Source: Amycolatopsis orientalis DSM 40040 = KCTC 9412
GTDB lineage: Bacteria > Actinomycetota > Actinomycetes > Mycobacteriales > Pseudonocardiaceae
DNA: 64,000 nucleotides
Assembly: GCF_000478275.1 (NCBI RefSeq)
Contig: NZ_ASJB01000015.1
Span: 93,615 to 157,614, forward strand
Direction: 5' to 3'
The notes under the pieces are model-generated. The model saw nothing but the letters and a program-made list of their open reading frames with translations. It was not told the DNA's origin and did not search any database. Below are positions 18,223 through 26,797 of the stretch, in pieces (within the stretch, counting starts at the first letter, position 1; every line of letters begins with the position of its first letter). The position numbers and the translations under genes were made by a program.

Positions 18223-19451
18223 CCGCGGTCCTCCTCAGCTTCGCCTGGGCGGTCCCGCTGTCGGAGCGGGAGGCGGGGAAGGTCCTGGACGGCGGCCGGG
18301 ATCGCGGCCTGCTGACCCACCTCGACGGGAAACTCGGCGAGGAATGGACGGCCGCGGAGAACTTCCTCACCAGCTACACGACCCCGCCGCTACGGCGGGT
18401 GCTGCGCAAACGCACCGGGGGTTCCCGGCTGGCGATCCGCCTCGGCGCGCTCAGCCTGCCGTGCGAACTCGTCGTCACCTGGCATCCGAGCTATCACGCG
18501 ATGACGCTGATCCTCGCCACCACCGTCACCGCGCCGACGGCGGACCGTCCCGCCGCGGAATTCGATCTCGCCATCGCCGTCCTGCAGAGCCTCCAGGGCC
18601 GGGAGACGGCGAACGGGGCGGACGGACTGCACGGCGGCTACGGAGAGAAGACCTTCCCCTCGCTCCTCAAGGCCGTCACCCACATCTTCGAGGACCTGAC
18701 CAAGGGCTGCGGGCTGACCGAAGGGCTCAGCCGCAAGGGCTGGTGTGTCGAGCTGCGGTCCCACGACGGACATCCGCCCGCGCAGCGGGTCGCCGGCGAT
18801 CCCCGGCCGTTCTACGGGATGGCGACCAGTGACGAGGGCTGGCGGTTCGTGCCCCGCGAGGTCGCCAGGGACGCGCTCGGTCCGTCCTGGGGAACCCGGT
18901 CCTTCGTCGCCGCCTACACGATGGCGGGCGGGATCGTCTGCCTCAACAGCAAGGATTCCGAGTACGTCGAGCACCAGGACGAGCTGATGCGCGGCCCGTT
19001 CGGCGCGGCCGAACCGTACTTCGGCATCGACAGCGACGTCGGCGGGCTCGACCACGGGATGCTCTTCATCCTCGAACGGGTCCTGATCCGGATGGCGCTG
19101 GCCGACCAATGGCTGCGCACCGCCCAGCATGAGATGCGGACACTGGCGGGGAAGCAGAAGGCGGCGAGCCGCACCCGGCTGCTGCGCGGCTCGCTCGACG
19201 ACATCCTCGAGATGCTGCATTCGGTGCTCCCGCCCGAGATCGATTCGCTGGAGCGCCGACTGGTCACCAGCATGGGCGTGGAGCGGATCATCGCCCAGCT
19301 CGACCGCCAGGCCGAGGCGATGGACGAGGAGACCCGGTACACCTACGAGAACACGGTGAGCGCGCGGGTCACGCGGCTCACCGTGGTGACCGTCGTGCTG
19401 ACGATCGTCACCATCGTCCTCGGTGTCCTGCAGGTGCTCGTGTCACTCTGA
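18219..19451 (+). CDS. Unrecognised 410 aa protein with C-terminal membrane anchor
   Basis: Translation is coupled to the upstream methyltransferase by a 4 nt overlap. The long N-terminal part (residues 1-300) looks like a mixed alpha/beta soluble domain (LLSFAWAVPLSEREAGKVLD; LPCELVVTWHPSYHAMTLIL; SFVAAYTMAGGIVCLNSKDS). A helical, coiled-coil-like segment follows (residues about 310-380, Arg/Leu/Glu-rich with SMGVERIIAQLDRQAEAMDE). The last 24 residues are one hydrophobic helix (VVLTIVTIVLGVLQVLVSL). The helical arm plus terminal helix recalls CorA-like or bactofilin-type anchoring, but there is no GMN motif, so CorA is excluded. I recognise no family. The pairing suggests a membrane-tethered sensor or effector whose partner is methylated. 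Confidence 0.8.
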   Translation: MTAVLLSFAWAVPLSEREAGKVLDGGRDRGLLTHLDGKLGEEWTAAENFLTSYTTPPLRRVLRKRTGGSRLAIRLGALSLPCELVVTWHPSYHAMTLILATTVTAPTADRPAAEFDLAIAVLQSLQGRETANGADGLHGGYGEKTFPSLLKAVTHIFEDLTKGCGLTEGLSRKGWCVELRSHDGHPPAQRVAGDPRPFYGMATSDEGWRFVPREVARDALGPSWGTRSFVAAYTMAGGIVCLNSKDSEYVEHQDELMRGPFGAAEPYFGIDSDVGGLDHGMLFILERVLIRMALADQWLRTAQHEMRTLAGKQKAASRTRLLRGSLDDILEMLHSVLPPEIDSLERRLVTSMGVERIIAQLDRQAEAMDEETRYTYENTVSARVTRLTVVTVVLTIVTIVLGVLQVLVSL

Positions 19452-19658
19452 TCCGCCGCGGCGGCGCTGTTTGCGGGCGCGCTCGGCGAACAGGACCACC
19501 ACGCCCGCCGCCACCATCAGCGCGCTCGCCACGATGTGCGTCCCCGGCGGGAGCAGGTGGAGCTGGACGAACCAGCTCGGCCCGGAGCCGCCCAGCAGCC
19601 GGTTGATCAGCCCTCCCGCGCCCTGGACCAGCAGCAGGATCCCCACCACCTCGATCAT
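19443..19658 (-). CDS. Small two-helix membrane protein, 71 aa
   Basis: Two hydrophobic helices (VVGILLLVQGAGGLINRLLG and THIVASALMVAAGVVVLFAE) and a basic tail ARKQRRRGGSE. Its ATG overlaps the stop of the upstream membrane protein gene by 4 nt, so it is translationally coupled. Its 3' end overlaps the convergent gene at 19451 by 9 bp. Function unknown. Confidence 0.72.
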   Translation of the reverse strand: MIEVVGILLLVQGAGGLINRLLGGSGPSWFVQLHLLPPGTHIVASALMVAAGVVVLFAERARKQRRRGGSE

Positions 19659-20350
19659 CGCCGCGCTCCTTCCGGACGGTGGACGTCTTCCGGGTCACTT
19701 CCGGGGCCGGGCTGAAGGGGCCCTTCACCGCGTCGCACGCGGTGAAGGGCGCTTTCCTCGCGTCGCATGCGGTGATGGGCCCCTTCAGCCCGGTCGTGCC
19801 GGGGGGTGAGCTGCTGCCACAGCGGGCCGGTCGCGAACCAGATGGCCGTCACGACCCCCAGCCGCGGCAGCCACCCCCACAGCGGCGCGACCCGCTCGGT
19901 GTCGCCGACCAGGAAGATCAGCCCGAGCAGCACCACCGCGGCGAGCGCGCAGGCCGCCACGCATTTCCCCCAGTCACGCCATTCGGCGCGCAGCTTCTCC
20001 CGGCCGTCCGGCTTGTGCGGCGGCGGCCCGCCCGCGAACCGGTGGGCGAACCGCACGTCGGCCCACTTGATCATCGAGTGCCCGAACACCACGCTGAAGC
20101 CGAGGTAGACCGCGGCGAGGCCGTGCACGAAGTTCGCCTTGGCCCCGTCGCGCAGGTCGATCACCGTCCCGGCCAGCACGACGAGGTCGATCACCGGCGT
20201 GAGCAGCAGCAGGACGACGCTCGTCCGCCGCAGTTTGAGCAGATAGCGGGCCACCAGGCCCGCGGCGATGGCGACCCAGAAGGCGATCTCCCCGCCGGCG
20301 ACCACCGCCGCGATGGGGTTTTCCTCGATGAAGTCCCAGATCTTGTTCAC
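19655..20350 (-). CDS. Membrane protein whose C-terminus contains an in-frame family A repeat
   Basis: A 231 aa polytopic protein with about five helices (IAAVVAGGEIAFWVAIAAGL; TSVVLLLLTPVIDLVVLAG; NFVHGLAAVYLGFSVVFG; KCVAACALAAVVLLGLIF; VTAIWFATGPLWQQL). GTG 20350 is chosen as start. After QQLTPRHD the frame runs through the palindrome at 19709-19791 and reads RAEGAHHRMRREES and VRRGEGPLQP, then ends PEGARR with a stop that overlaps the next start by 4 nt. The basic repeat-encoded stretch is unlike anything upstream, so the element probably replaced or extended the original C-terminus. Function unknown. Confidence 0.7.
   Translation of the reverse strand: MNKIWDFIEENPIAAVVAGGEIAFWVAIAAGLVARYLLKLRRTSVVLLLLTPVIDLVVLAGTVIDLRDGAKANFVHGLAAVYLGFSVVFGHSMIKWADVRFAHRFAGGPPPHKPDGREKLRAEWRDWGKCVAACALAAVVLLGLIFLVGDTERVAPLWGWLPRLGVVTAIWFATGPLWQQLTPRHDRAEGAHHRMRREESALHRVRRGEGPLQPGPGSDPEDVHRPEGARR
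19709..19791. repeat. Family A compound palindrome inside a coding sequence
   Basis: About 83 bp with inverted ends (GGGCTGAAGGGGCCC / GGGCCCCTTCAGCCC) and inner arms around CGCGTCGCAYGCGGTGA. It is closely similar to the copies at 11398 and 33905. It is open in the frame of the host gene and contributes about 28 codons. Confidence 0.88.
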
Positions 20351-20459
20351 GATCCGAGTCTTGCCCGCGCGGCGACGCGGCCGCGTCGGTGATCGGCACG
20401 ACAGCACCGTCATCACTTCGTAGGACCCGGCGCGCGCCGGGGTGTGCTGGGATGGACGG

Positions 20460-21659
20460 GTGTCCTCGTTGGTCCCGCGCCTGACCCATCTTCCCGAGTG
20501 GAAGCAGGACGCCGTCATCGCCGTCGGTACCTGGGTACTGGGCCTGCTGGTCTACCTCAGCGGGATGCAGGTCCTGCTCAACGGCCGCGACGACACCCCG
20601 CTCTGGATCCGGCTGACCGAGCTGACCGTGTTGTGCGGCCTGGGAATGCTGCGCCGCAAGGTCCCCTTGGGACTGTTGTGCGCGCTGGTCGTGGTCGGCG
20701 TGGACGTCGCGCTGGGCACCTCGCTGCCGATCATCCTCGTCTTCACCGACTTCCTCTACGCGACGACGCTCTACGGTTCCCGGCGCGTCAGCCGGGTGAT
20801 GATCGGGGTCGCCGCGCTCGGGACCCTCGCGGTGGTGGGCCTGGCCCTGCTGATGTCCTCGCAGTGGCGGACGGCGATCCTCGCCGCGTTCTCGCTGCTG
20901 CCGTTCCTGATCACGCCGGTGTGGTGGGCGGCGACCGTGCGGCAGCAGCGGGACATCGCCGACACCGAACGGGCGAACGCGGTGCAGCTGGCCACGATCG
21001 GCGAGCTGGACCGGCGGGCCTCCGTGGCGGGGGAACGCTCGAAGATGGCGCGGGATCTGCACGACGTCATCGCCGGGCACCTCTCCGCGATCGCCATCCA
21101 GTCCGAAGCGGCGTTGTCGATGGCGGAGGCCGACCCGAAACTGTCCAGGACGGTCCTGGAATCGGTGCGGGAGAACAGCGTGAGCGCGCTGGAGGAGATG
21201 CGCGCGATGATCGGGCTGCTGCGCGCCGATCCGTCCACAGGGGACCCGGAGATCGAGCCGACGGCGCCGCCCCGGCTGGCCGAACTGTCCAAACTGGTCG
21301 AATCGGCGCGGGCGAGCGGGCTGGCGGTCGAGGTGGTCTCCACAGTGGACGACACGCCCCCGTTGCCCGCCGCGGTCGACCTGACCGCGTACCGGATCGC
21401 GCAGGAGGCGCTCACCAACGCGGCGAAGCACGCCGCGGGCGGACGCGCCGTGCTGGGCATCCGCGCGCACGGCGGCATCCTCACCGTCGAAGTACGCAAC
21501 GATCTTCGTCCCGGCTCCGGTTCGGGCGACGACGGCGGGACCGGACTCGGCCTGCTGACCATGCGGGAGCGCGCCGCCGCGGTGGGCGGCGCCCTCGCCG
21601 CCGGGCCGTCCGGTGGTGGCTGGCTCGTCCGCGCCGAACTGCCTCTGGAGGGGTCTTGA
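20460..21659 (+). CDS. Sensor histidine kinase (HisKA_3 / LuxR-type two-component system)
   Basis: A 399 aa sensor. The N-terminal part has about four hydrophobic helices (residues 20-160). The HisKA_3 dimerisation segment ERSKMARDLHDVIAGHLSAI carries the phospho-acceptor His201. The HATPase domain has AAVDLTAYRIAQEALTNAAK and GGTGLGLLTMRERAAAVGGA. GTG 20460 is preferred as start. It is followed by a coupled response regulator. No extracytoplasmic sensing domain is obvious, so the signal is unknown, perhaps membrane or envelope stress. Confidence 0.9.
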   Translation: MSSLVPRLTHLPEWKQDAVIAVGTWVLGLLVYLSGMQVLLNGRDDTPLWIRLTELTVLCGLGMLRRKVPLGLLCALVVVGVDVALGTSLPIILVFTDFLYATTLYGSRRVSRVMIGVAALGTLAVVGLALLMSSQWRTAILAAFSLLPFLITPVWWAATVRQQRDIADTERANAVQLATIGELDRRASVAGERSKMARDLHDVIAGHLSAIAIQSEAALSMAEADPKLSRTVLESVRENSVSALEEMRAMIGLLRADPSTGDPEIEPTAPPRLAELSKLVESARASGLAVEVVSTVDDTPPLPAAVDLTAYRIAQEALTNAAKHAAGGRAVLGIRAHGGILTVEVRNDLRPGSGSGDDGGTGLGLLTMRERAAAVGGALAAGPSGGGWLVRAELPLEGS

Positions 21660-22309
21660 CCATCAAGGTGCTCGTCGCCGACGACCACGGCGCGATCCGG
21701 GCGGGGCTGATGATGATCCTCGGCAACGCCGAAGGCATCGAGGTCGTCGGCGAGGCCGCCGACGGCGCCACCGCCGTCCGCCAGGCGAAGGCGCTGAAAC
21801 CGGACGTCGTGCTGATGGACGTCCGGATGCCCGGCGTCGACGGCATCGCGGCCACCCGGGAACTGACCACGGCGGGGCTGTGCGAGGTCCTCGTGCTGAC
21901 CACCTTCGACCTCGACGAGTACGTCCACGCCGCGCTGCGGGCGGGCGCGGCCGGGTTCCTGCTGAAATCGGTGGAGGCGTCGCGGCTGGTCGAAGCGGTG
22001 AAGCTGGTGGCGGCGGGCGAAGGGGTGCTCGCCCCGCAGGTCACGCGGAAGCTGATCACCGCTTTCGCCGCGGGGACGCGGGAACCTTCCCCTGTCCCCG
22101 ACGGGCTCGGCGAGCTGACCGACCGCGAGCGCGAGGTGCTGGCGTGCCTGGGCGGTGGCCTGTCCAACGCGCAGATCGGCACCCGGCTGCACATCGGCGA
22201 GACGACGGTGAAGACCCACGTGTCGCGGGTGCTGACGAAGCTGGACCTGCGGTCGCGGGTACAGGCGGCGATCCTCGCCCAGGAGAACGGGATCACCCTC
22301 GAAGACTGA
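21656..22309 (+). CDS. LuxR-family response regulator
   Basis: A 217 aa regulator paired with the kinase. The receiver domain has the acidic pair ADDHG (residues 8-12) and the phospho-acceptor Asp55 in VVLMDVRMPG. The C-terminal LuxR helix-turn-helix begins near residue 150 (LTDREREVLACLGGGLSNAQ) with GTRLHIGETTVKTHVSRVL. The TTG start overlaps the kinase stop by 4 nt and follows GGAGGGG. Targets unknown; the adjacent APC permease is one possibility. Confidence 0.93.
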   Translation: MTIKVLVADDHGAIRAGLMMILGNAEGIEVVGEAADGATAVRQAKALKPDVVLMDVRMPGVDGIAATRELTTAGLCEVLVLTTFDLDEYVHAALRAGAAGFLLKSVEASRLVEAVKLVAAGEGVLAPQVTRKLITAFAAGTREPSPVPDGLGELTDREREVLACLGGGLSNAQIGTRLHIGETTVKTHVSRVLTKLDLRSRVQAAILAQENGITLED

Positions 22310-22362
22310 GGCGGTTCCCACCGATCTGCGGGCCGGGCGGCGATCTTCTAGCGTGACCCTCC

Positions 22363-23826
22363 ATGCGGCGAACTCTGGACGTGGACGAAGTCCTGAAGCG
22401 ACAGGACTCGGGTGAGCTGAAACGCCGCCTGCACGGGCGCGACCTGATCGGTTTCGGGGTCGGCATCATCATCGGCACCGGGATCTTCACCCTCGCCGGT
22501 GTCGAAGCCAAGACCCACGCGGGCCCGTCGGTGACGCTGTCGTTCGTGCTCGGCGCCGTCGTCGCCGGGATGGCCGCGCTCTGCTACGCCGAACTCGCCT
22601 CCAGCGTGCCCACGGCCGGAAGTGCCTACACCTACGCGTTCGCCACCCTCGGCGAGACGTTCGCCTGGATCATCGGCTGGGATCTCCTGCTGGAGTTCGC
22701 ACTCGGCGCGGCCGTCGTGTCACGGGGCTGGTCCGGCTACCTCGCGAACCTGATGGGGCTCTCCCCCGAGTGGTTCGGTGAAGACGCGAAGGTGAACATC
22801 GGGGCGGTCGTGATCATCGCCGTGCTGACCGTGATCGCCGTCATCGGGATCAAGGAGTCGGCGCGGGTGACGAATCTGCTCGTGCTGGTGAAGGTCGCGG
22901 TCTGCGTGCTGATCCTCGCGGTCGGCGTGTTCTACATCCGCGGTGAGAACCTCACCCCGTTCATCCCGCCGGCCCAGCCGCCGACGGAGACCGCCGGCGC
23001 CCTGCATCAGCCGATCGTGCAAGCCGCGCTCGGCCTCGAACAGTCCGTCTACGGCATCGCCGGGATGGTCACCGCCGCCGCGGTCGTCTTCTTCGCCTAC
23101 ACCGGGTTCGAGGCGCTCGCCAACCTCGGCGAGGAGACCGTGAATCCCAAGCGGGACCTGCGGGTCGGCATCCTCGGCGCGCTCGGGGTCTGCGCCCTGC
23201 TCTACATCGGTGTCTCGCTGGTGCTGACCGGGATGGTGCCGTTCGCCGAGATCGACGCGGGCGCCCCGCTCGCCGACGCCTTCGACCGGGTCGGGCAGCA
23301 TTGGGTGGGCGCGCTGATCTCGCTGGGCGCGGTCACCGGGCTGACGTCGGTGATGATGGTGGAGCTGGTGACGATCGGCCGGATCGGGTTCGCGATGGGC
23401 CGCGACGGGCTGCTGCCGAAGAAGTTCGGCACGGCGCATCCGCGGTGGGGCACGCCGCACCGGATGACCATCGCCGGTGCCGTGCTGATCGCGACGCTGG
23501 CCGCGTTCATCCCGATCTCCGAACTCGCCGACATGGTCAGCATCGGCGCGCTGTCGGCGATGATCATCGTCGCGGTGGCCGTCCCGGTGCTGCGGAAGCG
23601 CCGTCCGGACCTGGAGCGCCCGTTCACCGTGCCGTTCTCGCCGTACCTGCCGATCGCGGCGGCGCTGGCGTGCTTCTACCTGATGCTCAACCTCGACGTG
23701 ATGACCTGGCTGCGGTTCGCCGCGTGGCTGCTGCTCGGCCTGCTGATCTACGTCTTCTACGGGCGCAAGCACTCACGCTTCGCCGAACCGGCCGGAGACG
23801 TCAGCTCCACAGGCCGGCCGACGTGA
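22363..23826 (+). CDS. APC-family amino acid permease (cationic amino acid transporter type)
   Basis: A 487 aa permease with about 12-14 helices. The N-terminus has the CAT-type motif LIGFGVGIIIGTGIFTLAG and LCYAELASSVPTAGSAYTYA. Later come FFAYTGFEALANLGEETVNP and RIGFAMGRDGLLPKKFG, both typical of YfnA/CAT-like transporters. Probable basic or neutral amino acid uptake in the cytoplasmic membrane. It follows the two-component pair and overlaps the 3' end of the convergent DUF gene by 26 bp. Confidence 0.92.
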   Translation: MRRTLDVDEVLKRQDSGELKRRLHGRDLIGFGVGIIIGTGIFTLAGVEAKTHAGPSVTLSFVLGAVVAGMAALCYAELASSVPTAGSAYTYAFATLGETFAWIIGWDLLLEFALGAAVVSRGWSGYLANLMGLSPEWFGEDAKVNIGAVVIIAVLTVIAVIGIKESARVTNLLVLVKVAVCVLILAVGVFYIRGENLTPFIPPAQPPTETAGALHQPIVQAALGLEQSVYGIAGMVTAAAVVFFAYTGFEALANLGEETVNPKRDLRVGILGALGVCALLYIGVSLVLTGMVPFAEIDAGAPLADAFDRVGQHWVGALISLGAVTGLTSVMMVELVTIGRIGFAMGRDGLLPKKFGTAHPRWGTPHRMTIAGAVLIATLAAFIPISELADMVSIGALSAMIIVAVAVPVLRKRRPDLERPFTVPFSPYLPIAAALACFYLMLNLDVMTWLRFAAWLLLGLLIYVFYGRKHSRFAEPAGDVSSTGRPT

Positions 23827-24436
23827 TCGCGGCGGCGACGGTCCCGGCGTCGCCGTCGTCGACCACGATCAGCATCCGGCTCAGCGCCGCGGCCACCCAT
23901 TCGACCGGCTGGTCGTGCGATCCGTTGTCCCCCAAGGACGGGTAACCGTCCATAATGGACAGCAGGGTTCCTTCGGTGCCGATCCGCAGCCCGGTCACCA
24001 GGACGAAATGCGCGGCCGCCGGACGCCAGCGCGACGACCACAGCGGCGGGATCCCGGTGTCGAGATAGTCGAGCAGCGCCCGCTCCGGGGTGTCGTGCGC
24101 GCCGAATTCGGCCGGATCGACCTCCGCGATCACCGCGACCCGCGGGAGCCGCCACAGCGCGGTCAGGAGCATGAACAACGTCCGCGGCGTCCAGTCCCCG
24201 GTGGCGGGTACCGCGGCGAGCCGTCCGCCCGACAGCGTCCCGATCGCCCGGGCGAGCCCCTCCATCGTGGTGCCCGCCAGCGCGGCGACCTCTTCCTGGC
24301 CCGCGACGTCGAACCCCGCCGCGCGCAGGGCGGCCAGCGCGGTGAACGGCCCGGCGAGCCCGTCCCGCTGCGGCAGTTCGGCTCGGGCGACGGCGACGAG
24401 GTGCTCGCCGCCGGGCAGCCGGCGCGGCCCGGACAC
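23801..24436 (-). CDS. DUF6885-like protein, resembles a cysteine-less C39-type fold
   Basis: A 211 aa soluble protein 15 bp downstream of the glutamine-synthetase-like gene. The N-terminal segment LPQRDGLAGPFTALAALRAA has the spacing of the C39 peptidase start (Q...CGP.AL..L), but Ala replaces the nucleophilic Cys. A later segment, HFVLVTGLRIGTEG then SIMDGYPSLGDNG, resembles the C39 His and Asp/Asn region. This is my inference from motif shape. It could be an inactive papain-like binding protein acting with its neighbour. Assignment to DUF6885 is from memory and uncertain. Confidence 0.7.
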   Translation of the reverse strand: MSGPRRLPGGEHLVAVARAELPQRDGLAGPFTALAALRAAGFDVAGQEEVAALAGTTMEGLARAIGTLSGGRLAAVPATGDWTPRTLFMLLTALWRLPRVAVIAEVDPAEFGAHDTPERALLDYLDTGIPPLWSSRWRPAAAHFVLVTGLRIGTEGTLLSIMDGYPSLGDNGSHDQPVEWVAAALSRMLIVVDDGDAGTVAAAITSAGLWS

Positions 24437-24451
24437 GGTCTGGTCCGTGTC

Positions 24452-25804
24452 CTAGTAGCGCCACAGATGCGCGGCGATGATCTCTTCGGTGCTGCGGTCG
24501 GCGGCCCACGCGGCGTCCGAGGCCCGGACGGCGCGGAAGGCACCGAGAAGTTCGTTCCCCAGCACGCCCGCGACCCTGGGCGAGGCGAGGAGCGCCGCGT
24601 CCTGCGCCGCCGGGTTCTCCGGCAGGCGGACCACCCCCCGGCTCTCCCGTTCGCCCTCGGTCCAGCCACCCGGATCGGTGCCGATCGGTTCCGGGGCCAC
24701 CAGGGCGTCCTCGATCCCGGCCATCCCGGCGGCGAGGACGACGGCGAGCGCGAGATACGGGTTGGCCGAGGCGTCGGAGGTCTTGAGTTCGACGTTCGCG
24801 TGCGCGTCGCCGAGCAGGTCGGAGCCCGGCACGTAGCGAAGCGGGGCCTCGCGGTTCTCCACACCCCAGAAGGTGTACGCCCCGGCGAAGTAGCCGGGCC
24901 GCATCCGCAGCGTGGACGGGACGCTGGGCGCGGTGACGGCGGTCAGCGCGGGCAGGTCCCGCAGCAGGCCAGCCAGGTACGCGGCGCCGTCGCCGCCCGG
25001 AACGCCGTCGCCCGCGAGCAGGTTGCGGCCCTTGCGGCGGACGGAGGTGTGCAGATGCCAGCCGTTGCCCGCCGTGCCGAGGCCGACCATCGGCGCGAAA
25101 CTCACGGCGAGCCCATGGGCGTGCGCGGCGGCGTGGATGGTCTGGCGGGCCAGCAGCTGGTCGTCGGCGGCGGACACCGGATCGGTGGCGGGCAGCGAGA
25201 GTTCGAGCTGCGCCAGGCCGTACTCGGCGTGCAGCTGGCCGAGGTCGAGGCCGTTGGCGGCGAAGTCGTGCAGCAGCGACGCGATGAACCCGTCCAGCGG
25301 GACCAGCGCGTGCGGGCTGTAGGCCGGGCCCGGATGTCCTGGCGAGCCGACGATGCCGGGGCTCCCGGCCGGCGCGACGGCGAATTCCAATTCGTAGCCA
25401 GCCCGGAACTCCAGGCCCCGCTCCGCGGCGATGGCGACCTGACGTTCCAGGACGCCGCGCTGGCAGTACGGCCAGGGCGCGCCGCCCGCGGTGATCTGCC
25501 GTCCGGGCGCCCAGGCGAGCGCGGGCTGCCCCGCCAGCCGCCGGAGGCGTTCGAGCACCGGGACGAGCCGGACGTCGCCCGAAGGCGTCGCCAGGCCCGT
25601 ATGCGCGAAGGTGATCGCGTCGTGGCTGTCGAAGACCGCGAACAGCGACGTCACGCCGACACCCCGGGTCGCCGCGTTCGCCAGCCCGGCGACGGGGACG
25701 ATCCGCGACCGTGGGATGCCGTTGTTGTCCGCCCAGGCCAGGTGGACACCGCTCACCCCGGCCGCGGCGAGGTCCTTCGCCGCCGCCGATGCCGCCTTCG
25801 TCAT
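24452..25804 (-). CDS. Glutamine-synthetase-family ligase (GlnA3/gamma-glutamyl type)
   Basis: A 450 aa GS-fold ligase. Metal and nucleotide motifs are FRAGYELEFAVAP (Glu ligands), YGLAQLELSL, GLGTAGNGWHLHTSV (the GxGxHxH metal His), and SDASANPYLALAVV. The region before ASANPYL reads NVELKTSD where typical GS has an Arg-rich NVEVRxPD, so ammonia or ADP handling may differ. It is more likely a gamma-glutamylpolyamine- or amine-ligase relative than true GlnA. The RBS AGGAAGG precedes ATG 25804. It faces an amino acid permease on the other strand. Confidence 0.88.
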   Translation of the reverse strand: MTKAASAAAKDLAAAGVSGVHLAWADNNGIPRSRIVPVAGLANAATRGVGVTSLFAVFDSHDAITFAHTGLATPSGDVRLVPVLERLRRLAGQPALAWAPGRQITAGGAPWPYCQRGVLERQVAIAAERGLEFRAGYELEFAVAPAGSPGIVGSPGHPGPAYSPHALVPLDGFIASLLHDFAANGLDLGQLHAEYGLAQLELSLPATDPVSAADDQLLARQTIHAAAHAHGLAVSFAPMVGLGTAGNGWHLHTSVRRKGRNLLAGDGVPGGDGAAYLAGLLRDLPALTAVTAPSVPSTLRMRPGYFAGAYTFWGVENREAPLRYVPGSDLLGDAHANVELKTSDASANPYLALAVVLAAGMAGIEDALVAPEPIGTDPGGWTEGERESRGVVRLPENPAAQDAALLASPRVAGVLGNELLGAFRAVRASDAAWAADRSTEEIIAAHLWRY

Positions 25805-25822
25805 GGCCCGGCCTTCCTGCTC

Positions 25823-25853
25823 GCCCTGATCGGGTCAGTATCCCGGTCAGGGC
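25823..25853 (-). terminator. Hairpin between EamA gene and GS-like gene
   Basis: Inverted repeat GCCCTGATCGGG / CCCGGTCAGGGC with one mismatch and a 7 nt loop. It lies 19 bp upstream of the GS-like start and 18 bp after the EamA stop. It may be a terminator, or an operator for the GS-like gene. Confidence 0.55.
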
Positions 25854-25870
25854 GGCGGCGGGCCATCGGG

Positions 25871-26797
25871 TCACGCGGGCGGTTCGGCCACGGTCCGGTC
25901 GCGTTTCTCCGGCGAGCGCAGCGCCACCCCGGCGACGACGGCCAGCGTGCCGAGCGCCTCGGGCAGTGTCGGGACCTGCTTCAGCCAGAGGAAGCCGACC
26001 ACCCCCGCCGTGACCGGCAGCAACGCCAGCAGCAGCGCGAACCGCGCCTGCCCGGCCCGGCGCAGCACCACCTGGTCGAGCGCGTACGGCACGACGGTCG
26101 ACAGCACGCCCACGCCGATGCCCAGCAGCAGCAGACGTGGCGAACCCCACACCGCGCCGGTGCCGAAGGCCAGCGGGGACAGCACCACGGTGCCGACGGC
26201 GAACCCGACGGCCAGCCCGTCGATCCCGGTCCCGCCGACCGCGACCCGCTTCCCGAGCAGGATGTACCCGGCCCAGGCGGCCGCCGCGCCCAGCGCGAAG
26301 AGCACGCCGAGCAGGCTGCCTTCGAGCCGGACGTCCGCGATGGCCACCACACCGGCCACCACCAGCAGCAGCGCGAAGACGTCACGGCGGGTACGCGAGC
26401 CGAACGCCGCCACCAGCACCGGCCCGGCGAACTCCAGCGCGACCGCCGTGCCCAGCGGCAACCGCGCGATCGCCTCGTAGAACAGCACGTTCATCCCGGC
26501 GGTGACGATGCCGAAGGCGCCGGAGAGCAGGAACACGCGCCCGGTCCAGGCCGACCGGGGTGGCCGCCGCCACGCCAGGAGCACGACCGCGGCGCCGAGA
26601 CAGCGGAGCCAGGCCACCCCCGCGGGGGAGGCGACCGAAAAGAGACCTACGGCGACGGCCGCACCGGCGTACATGGAAATTCCGCTGAGAACGAACAAGA
26701 TCGGGGCCGGCACGCTCGAAAGGCGGTTCCGGACGACTGCGATACCCACCCCCGCATGGTGCCTGACATGGGAAAAGGCCCGGGAACGGGGAGTCAT
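25871..26797 (-). CDS. EamA/DMT-superfamily exporter (RhtA-like)
   Basis: A 308 aa, ten-helix drug/metabolite transporter with two EamA repeats. The first repeat contains FVLSGISMYAGAAVAVGLFS and VAWLRCLGAAVVLLAWRRPP. The second contains AAAAWAGYILLGKRVAVGGT and VVPYALDQVVLRRAGQARFA. This resembles threonine/homoserine exporters RhtA. A later GTG could be the true start, since the first 13 residues are basic and not typical. It is upstream of, and on the same strand as, the GS-like gene and separated by a hairpin. Confidence 0.88.
   Translation of the reverse strand: MTPRSRAFSHVRHHAGVGIAVVRNRLSSVPAPILFVLSGISMYAGAAVAVGLFSVASPAGVAWLRCLGAAVVLLAWRRPPRSAWTGRVFLLSGAFGIVTAGMNVLFYEAIARLPLGTAVALEFAGPVLVAAFGSRTRRDVFALLLVVAGVVAIADVRLEGSLLGVLFALGAAAAWAGYILLGKRVAVGGTGIDGLAVGFAVGTVVLSPLAFGTGAVWGSPRLLLLGIGVGVLSTVVPYALDQVVLRRAGQARFALLLALLPVTAGVVGFLWLKQVPTLPEALGTLAVVAGVALRSPEKRDRTVAEPPA

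Noticed and set aside
18219-19451. CorA magnesium transporter
   Set aside because: Only one C-terminal helix and no GMN motif are present.
24452-25804. Classical glutamine synthetase GlnA
   Set aside because: The Arg-containing segment near NPYL is altered, and the gene context suggests an amine ligase.
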